From: Acidobacteriota bacterium
Lineage (GTDB): Bacteria > Acidobacteriota > UBA6911
Reading direction: 5' to 3'
DNA: 34,002 nucleotides
NCBI GenBank assembly: GCA_017860135.1
Contig: JAFNAG010000025.1
Location: 1-34,002 of the forward strand
Part shown: one piece after another, positions 24,583-33,412 of the stretch
Layout of the letters: the number at the start of each line of letters is the position of its first letter
How positions within the stretch are numbered: the stretch's first letter is position 1
Notes under the pieces: generated by a model
Database searches by the model: none
The model's input: only the letters and a program-made list of their open reading frames with translations
What the model was told of the DNA's origin: nothing
Position numbers and translations under genes: made by a program

Positions 24583-25128
24583 CTAATTCCTGCCTCGGTT
24601 CTCTTTGACCACCCGCACAAAGTTGCGGAAATCCGTATTGTGCTCCTGATCGATGGCATCCCGCATAAACTGCATCATCCGCCAGTTATACTCCCGGGAA
24701 TCTTCCATGACCGCTTTGAGAATCGTATTCATCTCCTGCCTTGTGTAATAGTCCGTGGGAGGCACCGGAAGGGGAAGGATGCTGGTTCGAAATGAAAAAC
24801 CGTTCTTGTCCCATGCAATCTGGGCGTTGGAGAGACTGAGGAGAGCCAGGATTACCAGGGCGGCGGCAGCCGCGAAGCGAACTGCCCGCCAGACGGGAAT
24901 CCGGACCGGGGAGCGCACACTGCCGGATCGAGGCAGGAGAACCGGACGCAGGGGAGCTTCGTCCTGCCAGATTTTCAGAGTCGACTGGAGTTCCCTGAGC
25001 CCGGCCAGTTCCTTCCGGCACGCCGCGCAGGAACCGATGTGGTCGAGCAGCTCCTTGCTGGGGGCCGGAGTCCCAGGCTCCCGGTAGAGCAAATCCACGA
25101 AGCCTTCCTGTACCTCATCGCATTTCAT
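24583..25128 (-). CDS. Zinc-binding membrane anti-sigma factor (zf-HC2)
   Basis: The 181-aa product has C3, H30, C34 and C37 (MKCDE and HIGSCAAC), a classic ZAS/zf-HC2 motif, then a transmembrane helix at about 82-101 (AVRFAAAAALVILALLSLS) and a periplasmic domain (YYTRQEMNTILKAVMEDSRE). This fits an anti-sigma factor that sequesters the adjacent ECF sigma. ATG 25128 has GGGGAA upstream. The track start at 25239 reaches back into the sigma gene and is unlikely. It shares spacing of the His-Cys-Cys triad with the anti-sigma at 9264. Confidence 0.85.
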   Translation of the reverse strand: MKCDEVQEGFVDLLYREPGTPAPSKELLDHIGSCAACRKELAGLRELQSTLKIWQDEAPLRPVLLPRSGSVRSPVRIPVWRAVRFAAAAALVILALLSLSNAQIAWDKNGFSFRTSILPLPVPPTDYYTRQEMNTILKAVMEDSREYNWRMMQFMRDAIDQEHNTDFRNFVRVVKENRGRN

Positions 25129-25151
25129 AGCATTTCCCCGAAAAATCGGCA

Positions 25152-25721
25152 TCAAGGCCGAAACCCGATCCGAGCCAGATTTCGCTGGACTCCTTTCAGC
25201 CCGTGATACAATCTGGATTTGGCGGTTGAAAGGGGGCATTCCATCACCCGGGCGATTTCTTCCAGGCTGAGCCCCAGGTACTCTTTCAACAGGATGGCGC
25301 TGCGGTGTTCGTCACTCAGCCCCATCAAAGCCCTCCTGATCATGTCCCTGGCTTCAAGAACATCCTGCTGCCTGCTCGCCACTGCCGCGGTTCGCGTGAC
25401 TTCCCCCTCCCCATCCACGCCGCAAGGTACCGGTTCCTCGAGCGACAACTCGGGACTTCGCCGGCGCCAGCTCGTGCGGCAATGATTGAGAGTGATGCGG
25501 TAGAGCCAGGTGGGGAAACTGTCGGGATCCCTCAAGTTACGGGCCGACTTGTAAACGGACAGGAAAGTCTCCTGGACCACGTCCTGTGCATCTTCCCGGT
25601 TCCCGAGATAGCGCCATGCAAGGCTGAAAACCTTGGTTTCCCAATGCCGTACGATCTCGGTAAAAGCCTGTTCCTCTCCCTCAAGAAATCGTCGGATCAC
25701 CTGGTCTGCCTCACGCTCCAC
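25152..25721 (-). CDS. ECF-family RNA polymerase sigma factor upstream of the T2SS genes
   Basis: The 189-aa product has region 2 (VFSLAWRYLGNREDAQDVVQ, ETFLSVYKSA, WLYRITLNHCRTSWRRR) and region 4 (LSDEHRSAILLKEYLGLSLE, EIARVMECPLSTAKSRLYHG). It belongs to the RpoE-like ECF group. GTG 25721 gives a start VEREADQVIRRFLEGEEQAF like the usual N-terminus; the track start at 25823 adds 34 implausible residues. The anti-sigma gene follows after 23 bases. The pair heads the run that continues through gspE-D, so control of secretion by envelope signals is an inference from position. Confidence 0.9.
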   Translation of the reverse strand: MEREADQVIRRFLEGEEQAFTEIVRHWETKVFSLAWRYLGNREDAQDVVQETFLSVYKSARNLRDPDSFPTWLYRITLNHCRTSWRRRSPELSLEEPVPCGVDGEGEVTRTAAVASRQQDVLEARDMIRRALMGLSDEHRSAILLKEYLGLSLEEIARVMECPLSTAKSRLYHGLKGVQRNLARIGFRP

Positions 25722-25750
25722 GGATTTCCGCTGCAGGCCGACATGGTAGG

Positions 25751-25775
25751 GACGCCGGACTCGGCCAAAAAGTCT
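25751..25775 (-). promoter_or_regulatory. Candidate ECF-type promoter of the sigma/T2SS run
   Basis: On the minus strand GACTTTTTGG is followed, 17 bases after GAC, by CGTC. This resembles the ECF layout GAAC-N17-CGTC with a one-base departure in the -35. It would start transcription about 20 bases before GTG 25721, fitting self-regulation by the ECF sigma. It is a weak match. Confidence 0.3.
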
Positions 25776-25866
25776 AAAAGAAAAGCACAGGGCACCGGAT
25801 ATCCGGGGCCCGGGCCCCGCCACCGGCAGCTATATCGCTGGATCCGCCGGCGCGTCCGGGCTTTCA

Positions 25867-27336
25867 TCAGAGCTCGGTGCGGTAGTTGGGAGCTTCCTTG
25901 GTCACCAGAACATCGTGGACGTGGCTTTCTTTGAGGCCGAAAGTCGTGATGCGGAGGAAGCGGCTGCGTGTTTTCAATTCCCGCAGGCTGCGGCACCCGC
26001 AATACCCCATTCCGGCCCTCAGACCGCCTGTAAGCTGCGGAATCATGACCTCGACGCTTCCTTTATAGGGAACCATCCCTTCGATGCCTTCGGGAACGAG
26101 CTTCTGCTCGAGAAAGACGCCTTCCTGCGCATATCGGTCCCGGCTGCCTGCCTTCATGGCTTCCAGGGATCCCATGCCCCGGTATACTTTGTAACTTCGA
26201 TTTTGGTAAAGGATGGTTTCGCCTGGGCTTTCATCCGTCCCCGCGAGCAGGGACCCGATCATGACGCTGTCTGCGCCGGCAGCCAGCGCCTTGGTGATGT
26301 CGCCGGAGTATTTGATTCCTCCGTCGGCGATGATGGGCACGCCGGAGCGCTTTGTGGCCCTCGCACAGTTCAGGATGGCGGTGATCTGGGGAACGCCGGT
26401 ACCGCTGACGATCCGTGTCGTGCAGATCGAACCCGGTCCCATGCCGATCTTGATGGCGTTCACGCCCGCGCGCACCAGTTCCCGCGCTCCGGCTTCCGTA
26501 GCCACATTCCCGGCGATCACGTCGATCTGCGGAAACTTGCGTTTGAGCTGCTTCACAGCCTGGATGACCCGGGAGGAGTGGCCATGCGCGGTATCGACGA
26601 CGAGCGCGTCGACACCGGCTTTCACCAGCGCGCCCGCCCGTTCGAGATAATCCCCCGTCGCTCCGACAGCGGCGCCCACGCGCAGCCGCCCGAGGTCGTC
26701 CTTGCAGGCGATCGGATAGGCGATCTTCTTTTGTATGTCCTTCACTGTAATCAAACCGCGGAGGCGGTATTTATCATCGACGACCGGGAGTTTTTCAACG
26801 CGGTGCCGGTGCAGAATGGCTTTGGCGTTTTCGAGCGTGGTCCCGACCGGGACGGTGATCAGATTGTCCTTGGTCATCAGGTCCGAAATACGGAGGTCCA
26901 GTCGGGTCTCGAAGCGGAGATCCCGGTTTGTCAGGATTCCCACGAGCTTCCCTTTGGAGGTGATGGGCAGCCCTGAGATCCTGTATTTCTTCATCACCTC
27001 CATGGCCTCGTGGATTTTCTGGTCCGGGGACATGGTGATCGGGTTGACGATCATGCCGCTCTCGGAACGCTTGACGCGGTCTACTTCTTCGGATTGAGCC
27101 TCCGGGGACATGTTTTTGTGGACGATGCCGATTCCGCCCTGCTGCGCCATGGCGATGGCCATGCGCGAGTCGGTGACGGTATCCATCGCAGCGCTGATCA
27201 GAGGGATGTTGAGGGCAATATCCCTGGTGAAACGTGTCGTGATGTCCACCTCGGATGGAATGACATCGCTCCTGGCGGGTTCCAGCAGCACATCATCAAA
27301 AGTGATCGCTTCCTTGAATATCAGCTCTCGGACCAT
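25867..27336 (-). CDS. guaB: Inosine-5'-monophosphate dehydrogenase
   Basis: The 489-aa product converts IMP to XMP with NAD+, the committed step of GMP synthesis, in the cytoplasm. It has the IMPDH start [19 protein letters not shown], two CBS domains at about 95-205 ([40 protein letters not shown]), the [15 protein letters not shown] loop with catalytic Cys305, [20 protein letters not shown], and the flap region [10 protein letters not shown]. Length is typical. It lies between secA and the ECF/T2SS run, with 137 bases to secA. Confidence 0.97.
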   Translation of the reverse strand: MVRELIFKEAITFDDVLLEPARSDVIPSEVDITTRFTRDIALNIPLISAAMDTVTDSRMAIAMAQQGGIGIVHKNMSPEAQSEEVDRVKRSESGMIVNPITMSPDQKIHEAMEVMKKYRISGLPITSKGKLVGILTNRDLRFETRLDLRISDLMTKDNLITVPVGTTLENAKAILHRHRVEKLPVVDDKYRLRGLITVKDIQKKIAYPIACKDDLGRLRVGAAVGATGDYLERAGALVKAGVDALVVDTAHGHSSRVIQAVKQLKRKFPQIDVIAGNVATEAGARELVRAGVNAIKIGMGPGSICTTRIVSGTGVPQITAILNCARATKRSGVPIIADGGIKYSGDITKALAAGADSVMIGSLLAGTDESPGETILYQNRSYKVYRGMGSLEAMKAGSRDRYAQEGVFLEQKLVPEGIEGMVPYKGSVEVMIPQLTGGLRAGMGYCGCRSLRELKTRSRFLRITTFGLKESHVHDVLVTKEAPNYRTEL

Positions 27337-27379
27337 GTTCCGTCTTCCGGGAAAATCACAGGATCAGTGGAAGAAGCCT

Positions 27380-27409
27380 GCCCCCATCCGCCGCACCGGG
27401 GGTGGGGGC
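27380..27409 (-). terminator. GC-rich hairpin between secA and guaB
   Basis: GCCCCCA and TGGGGGC arms flank a GC-rich loop downstream of the secA stop on the minus strand. There is no T-run, so it may be a pause or weak terminator, or only a chance palindrome. Confidence 0.25.
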
Positions 27410-27473
27410 TGTTCCATCGAGACCGTTGTGATCATTGACATTATGTATCGAATTCGCACTATGGCCGGCCTGT

Positions 27474-30143
27474 CTATTTGCCATGACATTTCTTGAACTT
27501 CTTGCCGCTGCCGCACGGGCAAGGATCGTTGCGCCCCACCTTGGCGACCTCACGCTTGCGCTGCGCCACAGACCCGTCGCCACCGGATCCGAAAACCAGG
27601 TTCTGCTCCTGGGCTCTCCTGCGCCGCGCCTCCTCCTGTTGGCGTGCGCGCGCCTCCTGTTCTTCGAGACTGATCGGCTCGAACAGGTAGAGGTAACGCA
27701 GGGTCTCCTCCTCCCTCCGCGCGTTCAGGTCCTCGAACATGCTGAAGCTTTCCTTCTTGTATTCGATGAGCGGATCCCTCTGACCGTATCCGCGCAAGCC
27801 GATTCCCTCTTTGAGGTGATCCAGCGCCAGCAGGTGGTCTTTCCACTGAGCATCGAGGACCTGGAGCATGATCATGCGCTCGTGGTAGCGCATGAACTCG
27901 GGGCCGACCCGCTTTTCCTTGTCCTCGTAAATCGTCTTGATTTTTTGCGTGAGGATCTCGGTCAGCTCCTCATGACTGGCATCCTTGACTTCAAATCCCA
28001 GATTCCGGATATCAAATCCGAACTGGTTGCCGGTGCTGATTCGCAGGGCCTCCAGGTCCCAGTCATGCGGATTCTTCTCCCGTGAAGCATGCTGTTCGAT
28101 GAGTTCGAGCAGGATGTCCTCGGCGAGGGCCGTCACGTATTCCTTCTGGTCGACTCCCTCGAGCAGCTCGCGCCGGATCGCATAGATGGCTTCACGCTGC
28201 TTGTTCATGACGTCGTCGTATTCCAGCAGGTGTTTGCGGATTTCGAAGTTGCGCCCCTCCACCTGCTTCTGGGCCCTCTCGATCTGGCGGGTGATCAGCC
28301 TGCTTTCGATGGGGACGCCTTCCTCCATCCCAAGACTCTGCATAATGCCCGAGATGCGGTCGCTGGCGAAAATCCGCATCAAGTCGTCTTCCAGTGAGAG
28401 GTAAAACCGGGAAGATCCGGGATCCCCCTGCCGTCCCGCGCGGCCTCGCAGCTGGTTGTCGATGCGGCGAGCCTCGTGACGTTCGGTGCCGAGGATGTGG
28501 AGCCCGCCGAGGCCGACCACCTCGTCGTGCTCCTTCTGGCACACCGACAGCCAATGCTCCCGAATGCGTTCATATTCCTGGGGAGGAGCGGTTTCCGGGG
28601 TGAGGTTCCTCTCGCGGAGTGTCTGCACTGTGAGAAAGTCGGGATTTCCGCCGAGGAGGATGTCGGTGCCGCGGCCGGCCATGTTCGTCGCGATGGTGAC
28701 GGCCTTCTTCCTGCCTGCCTGGGCTACAATTTCCGCCTCTTTTGCGTGGTACTTGGCGTTGAGAACGACATGGGGCACTCCGGAACGCTTGAGCAAGGAG
28801 CTCAATTTTTCGGATTTCTCGATGGAGATGGTCCCCACCAGGACCGGCCTGCTCGACTGGTAGAGGTCCTTGATCTCCTCCAGCACGGCGTTGTACTTCT
28901 CACGCTCTGTGCGGTAGATGATGTCGGGATACTCGGTCCGTATCAGTCTCCGGTTCGGCGGGATCACCACGACCTCAAGCTTATATATCTTGAAAAACTC
29001 CTCCGCTTCCGTCTCCGCGGTCCCCGTCATCCCCGAGAGCTTCTTGTACATGCGGAAGTAGTTCTGAAAGGTGATCGTCGCCAGGGTCTGGTTTTCCCGC
29101 TCGATCTTCACGTTCTCCTTGGCTTCCAGAGCCTGGTGGAGGCCGTCGCTGTAACGGCGCCCGGGCATGAGGCGGCCCGTGAACTCGTCGACGATCACCA
29201 CCTCGGAATCCTTCACCATGTAATCCACATCTCTCTTGAACAGCAGATGAGCTTTCAATGCCTGGTAGATGTGGTGCACCCAGTCCATGTTCTGCGGGTC
29301 AAAAAGATTCCCCATGCCCAGGAGCTTTTCGGCTTTTTCGACCCCCTCTTCCGTGAGGTTTACCGTCCGGGCCTTTTCATCGACCTGAAAGTCGACGTCG
29401 CGCCGGAGCTTGGGGACGATGCGATCAATCCTGTAATATTTGTCGGTCGATTCCTCGGCAGGCCCGGAAATAATCAGGGGGGTGCGCGCCTCGTCAATCA
29501 GGATGGAATCCACCTCGTCGACGATCGCGAAGTTGAATCCGCGCTGGACGCAGTCGCGCAGGTCGTACTTCATGTTGTCGCGCAGATAGTCGAAGCCGAA
29601 TTCGTTGTTGGTGCCGTAAGTAATGTCGGCCCCATAGGCCGCCCTCCGCTCCTCGTCGGTCAGCGGATGCTGGATACATCCGACCGAAAGCCCCATCCAG
29701 CGGTAGATCTTCCCCATCCACTCGCTGTCGCGGCCGGCCAGATAATCATTCACCGTGACGATATGTACGCCCTTCCCTTCCAGCGCGTTGAGATATGCCG
29801 GGAGAGTAGCGACCAGGGTTTTGCCTTCCCCCGTTTTCATCTCGGCGATCTTCCCATGGTGCAAAACCATGCCGCCGACCAGCTGCACGTCGAAGTGCCG
29901 CATCGACAAGGTGCGAAGCGATGCCTCCCTGACCGCAGCAAACGCCTCCGGCAAAACATCGTCCAGGGTCTCTCCCGCTGCGAGACGCCGGCGCAATTTC
30001 TCCGTCAACTCCGGAAACTGACCTTCCGTGAGCCGCTTCATTTCCGGCTCGAACGTGTTGATCCGGTCCACGAGCGGCCCGAGCTTCTTCAGATCCCGTT
30101 CATTTTTGCTGCCGATGAATTTTGTCAGGAGCGCGTTGAACAT
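27474..30143 (-). CDS. secA: Preprotein translocase ATPase SecA
   Basis: The 889-aa product drives Sec-dependent protein export at the inner membrane. Visible motifs are Walker A MKTGEGKT (102-109), [13 protein letters not shown], the DEAD-type [35 protein letters not shown] in the second nucleotide domain region, [15 protein letters not shown], and [15 protein letters not shown]. The C-terminus ends in the zinc/SecB-binding motif [15 protein letters not shown]. Length is typical. ATG 30143 follows a sigma70-like promoter. It feeds substrates to the periplasm and therefore upstream of the T2SS. Confidence 0.98.
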   Translation of the reverse strand: MFNALLTKFIGSKNERDLKKLGPLVDRINTFEPEMKRLTEGQFPELTEKLRRRLAAGETLDDVLPEAFAAVREASLRTLSMRHFDVQLVGGMVLHHGKIAEMKTGEGKTLVATLPAYLNALEGKGVHIVTVNDYLAGRDSEWMGKIYRWMGLSVGCIQHPLTDEERRAAYGADITYGTNNEFGFDYLRDNMKYDLRDCVQRGFNFAIVDEVDSILIDEARTPLIISGPAEESTDKYYRIDRIVPKLRRDVDFQVDEKARTVNLTEEGVEKAEKLLGMGNLFDPQNMDWVHHIYQALKAHLLFKRDVDYMVKDSEVVIVDEFTGRLMPGRRYSDGLHQALEAKENVKIERENQTLATITFQNYFRMYKKLSGMTGTAETEAEEFFKIYKLEVVVIPPNRRLIRTEYPDIIYRTEREKYNAVLEEIKDLYQSSRPVLVGTISIEKSEKLSSLLKRSGVPHVVLNAKYHAKEAEIVAQAGRKKAVTIATNMAGRGTDILLGGNPDFLTVQTLRERNLTPETAPPQEYERIREHWLSVCQKEHDEVVGLGGLHILGTERHEARRIDNQLRGRAGRQGDPGSSRFYLSLEDDLMRIFASDRISGIMQSLGMEEGVPIESRLITRQIERAQKQVEGRNFEIRKHLLEYDDVMNKQREAIYAIRRELLEGVDQKEYVTALAEDILLELIEQHASREKNPHDWDLEALRISTGNQFGFDIRNLGFEVKDASHEELTEILTQKIKTIYEDKEKRVGPEFMRYHERMIMLQVLDAQWKDHLLALDHLKEGIGLRGYGQRDPLIEYKKESFSMFEDLNARREEETLRYLYLFEPISLEEQEARARQQEEARRRRAQEQNLVFGSGGDGSVAQRKREVAKVGRNDPCPCGSGKKFKKCHGK

Positions 30144-30433
30144 GCAGGAAGATCTCCGGCCGGATATAAACTTTAAAATCTAGCAGACCGGTGCAGCTCA
30201 GTCAACGTTTCCCTGCTGCAAAATTCTTATCCTGCTGTAACTTAAGCGGGTGGGCGGGCCGGGCCATTGCGGCGAGTTCCCGGCCCCGGGAGCATGGCGA
30301 CCATCCGTGAGATGAGGGGAGTGCCATCAATTAAGGAAGCCCTGGCGCAGTTGCACGCCGATTGCACGGATATCGCGGAGGCAGTGTTGTTCCGGGTCCT
30401 TGGATAGCAGGATCGTGAGCTGGAATCCGTGCT
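30144..30433. other. Gene-free stretch holding the secA promoter
   Basis: The first 60 bases contain the secA promoter and leader. The rest, between about 30210 and 30433, shows no gene I can support. A 37-codon plus-strand frame from about 30294 and a 60-codon minus-strand frame (30327-30509) have no recognisable features. Confidence 0.4.
30177..30205 (-). promoter_or_regulatory. Sigma70-like promoter of secA
   Basis: On the minus strand TTGACT and TAGATT are separated by exactly 17 bases, with the predicted start about 25-30 bases before the secA ATG. This is a good consensus match at the expected position. Confidence 0.65.
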
Positions 30434-31208
30434 CTAAGGCTTTATGCTGCGAGGATTCGCAAATGCCTGGATAAACTTCAAGGGGTTGATCGTCCGATCG
30501 TTCCGCCACAGCTCAAAATGGAGGTGTGGCCCTGTCGAACGTCCGGAGCTCCCCACATACCCGATGATCTCATGCCGGGTGACATGCTGGCCCACCTGGA
30601 CATCCATGCGCAGCAAGTGCCCGTAACGCGTCGTCAGTCCAAACTTGTGATCGATGACAATCATTCTGCCGTATCCGGCGCGCTGCCCGGCGAAAATGAC
30701 CGTTCCGTCGGCCGGCGCAACCACCCGTATGCCGGCAGGAGCGGAGATGTCGACTCCCGGATGGTATTCGGTCAGGGTCGAGCGAAGATATCTTCTTCGT
30801 GTAGGTAGTCAGCGAGTTGGCCAGATTGTCGGAAGCGGGCCGCGGCTGGTTGAGATTGCCCCCGACTCCGCCGACGCTCTGCTCCGAACTCATGCCCGAG
30901 AAGACCATCAGCTTGTGGGAAAGGCCCTCCAAAAAGTCGATCTTCTCCCCAAGCTGCGCCGCCTGCACCTTGAATTGGTCGTTCTCGGAGCGAAGTGAGT
31001 CGTTTTCGGAGACCCGGCGCTCGTAGTCAACCAGCATGAAGAGCATTTTCCTATACTGGAAAGCGCCCGCGCCGAGGGACATCGCTCCCAGGATCGCGAC
31101 GATGCCCATACTTACGAGGATCGAATAGGGCAGCGACCCAAAGGGTGCTTTCGGAATCTTAAATCTATTCGCAGTCCGGCTTTTCCTGCCGCCAGGGAAG
31201 ATGCCCAA
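30434..31208 (-). pseudogene. M23-family peptidoglycan peptidase, frameshifted
   Basis: Two overlapping track ORFs form one gene. The 5' part (from TTG 31208) has a transmembrane helix (ILVSMGIVAILGAMSLGAGA) and a coiled coil (VSENDSLRSENDQFKVQAAQ), typical of membrane-anchored LytM/M23 proteins. The 3' part has the catalytic domain with zinc ligands HPGVD and HLHFE, and APADGTVIFAG, GYVGSSGRSTGPH. The frame must shift by one base between about 30763 and 30808; 775 bases is one over a multiple of three. The stretch usually found before HxGxD (PVxGxVTSxFGxR-like) is missing or unreadable, so a deletion may accompany the shift. It may be a pseudogene or an assembly error. No clear Shine-Dalgarno precedes the TTG, and a repeat element lies 22 bases upstream. 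Confidence 0.75.
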
Positions 31209-31230
31209 AGCGACCGCTGTCTCCGGGTCG

Positions 31231-31457
31231 GGTGCAATCGGAAGTGAGACTCAACAAAAAAGAATCTGTCAATGATCGTGTGTCAATTGTCATTTGGGGG
31301 CTCGGCAGGTTGGCTCCGCGCCCGGGTACTTCACCCGCTCCGAAAGGTTTGTAGCGGCCAGATGACAAATGACCATTGACCATTGACAAATTCTTTTGTC
31401 GTGGATCGTTGCGCGGCCTGAATTTTGCGAGGATTGAATCTCACTTCCGATTGCACC
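31231..31457. mobile_element. MITE-like element, copy B, with 24-bp terminal inverted repeats
   Basis: The left end GGTGCAATCGGAAGTGAGAC and the right end (reverse complement GGTGCAATCGGAAGTGAGAT) differ at one position; the match extends through TCAA. The inner arms also pair loosely (AAGAATCTGTCAATG versus AAGAATTTGTCAATG). The right half matches copy A at 5019-5123 in reverse complement, including CACGACAAAAGAA, with about 15 bases fewer. CTCCGGG occurs just outside both ends (31221-31227 and 31458-31464), offset by three bases on the left. It occupies most of the gap between the M23 gene and the ssrA promoter. No transposase gene is present. Confidence 0.7.
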
Positions 31458-31473
31458 CTCCGGGCTCAAGGAG

Positions 31474-31503
31474 TTGACCGCGATGGCGCGGAAGTTGTAT
31501 ACT
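31474..31503 (+). promoter_or_regulatory. Sigma70-like promoter of ssrA
   Basis: TTGACC and TATACT are separated by 18 bases, with tmRNA beginning 20 bases after the -10 box. A short 5' leader would be removed by RNase P. The -35 lies 17 bases from the end of repeat copy B. Confidence 0.65.
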
Positions 31504-31523
31504 ATTATGGAATCGTATCATTA

Positions 31524-31872
31524 GGGGGTGAACTGGATTCGACGGGGGTCAAGAGGCTGTAGAGGCGTGCCGAGTGCTCCGCGACTCGTAAAATCGTGGA
31601 AATAAAATAACTGCTGACACTCAGTTAGCACTGGCTGCTTAAGGCAGCCACGTCTCGCCGATTCTGCCTGCGGGATCGGATGGAGGCGTCGACCAGCAGG
31701 CTAGGTGACGATCCGCGCCCTGGGATCGAAGCCGAAACTCGTCAGGGCTAGCGGCGCATCGTCCTTGCCGGTTCGAACGCGGCGTTCGCAAAACTAAACG
31801 AAACGGATACGCATGTAGGCTCTGCTCGCTGAAGGCTTTCGGACGCGGGTTCGATTCCCGCCACCTCCACCA
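31524..31872 (+). ncRNA. ssrA: Transfer-messenger RNA (tmRNA)
   Basis: The RNA begins GGGGGTGAACTGGATTCGAC and ends GGTTCGATTCCCGCCACCTCCACCA-like sequence, the conserved tmRNA ends. The 5' GGGGGTG pairs with CACCTCC to form the tRNA-like acceptor stem, with the CCA tail encoded. The 349-nt length is typical of a one-piece tmRNA. The internal reading frame encodes the degradation tag (31613-31642). With SmpB it frees stalled ribosomes and tags the unfinished protein. The minus-strand ORFs here are artefacts. Confidence 0.97.
31613..31642 (+). other. tmRNA tag reading frame, ADTQLALAA
   Basis: After ATAACT the frame reads GCT GAC ACT CAG TTA GCA CTG GCT GCT TAA, giving ADTQLALAA preceded by the alanine carried by tmRNA itself. 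It ends in the protease-recognised LALAA. A hairpin follows the stop (GGCTGCTTAAGGCAGCC). Confidence 0.88.
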
Positions 31873-31882
31873 CGGTACAGGG

Positions 31883-31927
31883 GCCGTCAGGCTGCTGATT
31901 CCAGCGGCCTGACGGCTTTTGTTTTTT
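31883..31927 (+). terminator. Rho-independent terminator of ssrA
   Basis: GCCGTCAGGC and GCCTGACGGC form a perfect ten-base-pair stem over a 14-base loop, followed by TTTTGTTTTTT. It begins ten bases after the tmRNA 3' end. Confidence 0.92.
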
Positions 31928-32014
31928 GGTGGACACCGCATCCCTGACTGCTATTTAATCCAATGCGGGTCTATATGTGACCCTTGAAGTTTCCAGATGG
32001 CGGCAGGAGGCGGT

Positions 32015-33379
32015 ATGAGCCCGGAGCCAATTCCCAGGATCCTGATTGCCGATGATCAGCCTGACGTCGTCGAGGCACTCCGCATTCTGCTCAAGTCTGA
32101 GGGATACCAGACGGAGGCGGCCACATCTCCCGCGGGGATCATCAAGACGCTGGAAGACAGGGATTTCGACCTCCTGCTGATGGATCTGAATTACACGCGC
32201 GACACCACGTCGGGGCAGGAGGGCCTGGACCTGCTGTCCCGGATTCAACTGCTCGACAGCGGGCTGCCGGTGGTGGTCATGACCGCGTGGAGCAGCGTCG
32301 AACTGGCAGTCGAGGCCATGCGACGCGGGGCAAGGGATTTTGTCCAAAAGCCCTGGGAAAACGCCCGCCTGCTGACCATCCTGCACACTCAGATCGAACT
32401 CAGCCGGGCCCTGAGGCGAGGGCGGCGGTTGGAGGCCCAGAACCGCCTGTTATGCAGTGAGCCCGGTCCCAGTCTTATCGCGGAATCCGCGTCCATGACG
32501 CCAGTGCTCGAGCTGATCGCGCGCGTCGGGCCTTCGGATGCAAACGTGCTCATCACCGGGGAGCACGGCACCGGCAAGGAGGTAGTGGCGAGAGCCCTGC
32601 ATGCGGTTTCGCTCCGCGCGGGCAAACCAATGGTCACGGTCAATGCGGGCGGGCTTTCCGAGGGCGTCTTCGAAAGCGAGCTGTTCGGCCATGTGAAAGG
32701 CGCCTTCACGGATGCCAAGGCCGATCGGGTGGGGAGGTTTGAGCTTGCCGAAGGGGGCACCCTGTTCCTGGACGAGATCGCCAACATGCCGGCTGCGCTT
32801 CAGGCCAAACTGCTTCGTGTCCTCGAACTCGGCGAATACGAGCGCGTGGGATCCTCCAGGACGAGGAAGGCGGATGTGAGAATTCTGAGCGCCACCAACG
32901 CCGATCTGAGCGACGAGACTCGCACCGGCCGCTTCCGGCGGGACCTGCTGTATCGGTTGAATACGATCGAGATACATTTGCCGCCCCTCCGGGAAAGGGG
33001 AACGGATATACTGCTCCTCGCGGAGCACTTTCTCCGCCAGCACGCCGCACGTTACCGGAAGCCGCTGAAGGATTTCAGCAAGGCAGCTCAGGAGCTGCTG
33101 CGCAATCACTCCTGGCCGGGAAACGTACGCGAGCTCGATCACGTGGTGGAACGCAGCGTGCTCATGGCGGAGGGCAATCTCGTCGAGCCCGGACATCTCT
33201 GGCTGAAGGGCGAGGAGCCGGGGGAAGTGCAGCTGGAAAAAATGAGCCTCGAGGAAGCCGAGCGTTTCCTGATTCGCAAGGCTTTGACCCGATTTGACGG
33301 CAACGTAAGCCGGGCGGCAGACGCACTGGGGTTGAGCCGCAGCGCGCTATACCGTCGGCTGGAGCGATACGGCCTGTAG
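32015..33379 (+). CDS. NtrC-family sigma54-dependent response regulator
   Basis: The 454-aa product has a receiver domain (acidic pair D13/D14, phosphoacceptor D57 in LLLMDLN, K112 in QKPWE), a sigma54-activator AAA+ domain with Walker A GEHGTGKE (182-189) and Walker B GGTLFLDEI (247-255), and a C-terminal Fis-type helix-turn-helix (NVSRAADALGLSRSALYRRL). The sigma54-contact loop reads GAFTDA (229-234) in place of GAFTGA. ATG 32015 has GGAGG four bases upstream; the track start at 31997 lacks this. It should activate sigma54 promoters when phosphorylated, most likely by the kinase encoded next. Confidence 0.94.
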   Translation: MSPEPIPRILIADDQPDVVEALRILLKSEGYQTEAATSPAGIIKTLEDRDFDLLLMDLNYTRDTTSGQEGLDLLSRIQLLDSGLPVVVMTAWSSVELAVEAMRRGARDFVQKPWENARLLTILHTQIELSRALRRGRRLEAQNRLLCSEPGPSLIAESASMTPVLELIARVGPSDANVLITGEHGTGKEVVARALHAVSLRAGKPMVTVNAGGLSEGVFESELFGHVKGAFTDAKADRVGRFELAEGGTLFLDEIANMPAALQAKLLRVLELGEYERVGSSRTRKADVRILSATNADLSDETRTGRFRRDLLYRLNTIEIHLPPLRERGTDILLLAEHFLRQHAARYRKPLKDFSKAAQELLRNHSWPGNVRELDHVVERSVLMAEGNLVEPGHLWLKGEEPGEVQLEKMSLEEAERFLIRKALTRFDGNVSRAADALGLSRSALYRRLERYGL

Positions 33380-33412
33380 CTTGCAACCGAATAACCTCTC
33401 ATCTCATCCATC

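Noticed and set aside
25915-26976. 353-aa plus-strand ORF opposite guaB
   Set aside because: Antisense shadow of a clear guaB gene.
28476-30176. 566-aa plus-strand ORF opposite secA
   Set aside because: It is a long antisense shadow of secA; high GC makes such frames common, and its sequence has no domain.
30294-30407. 37-codon plus-strand frame starting ATGGCGACC
   Set aside because: Shine-Dalgarno would be too close to the start, and there is no neighbour or motif to support it.
31639-31941. Minus-strand ORFs over ssrA (including a sequence with SNPRPKAFSEQ)
   Set aside because: These are false ORFs on the reverse strand of tmRNA; the 3' tRNA-like end often gives such protein-like translations.
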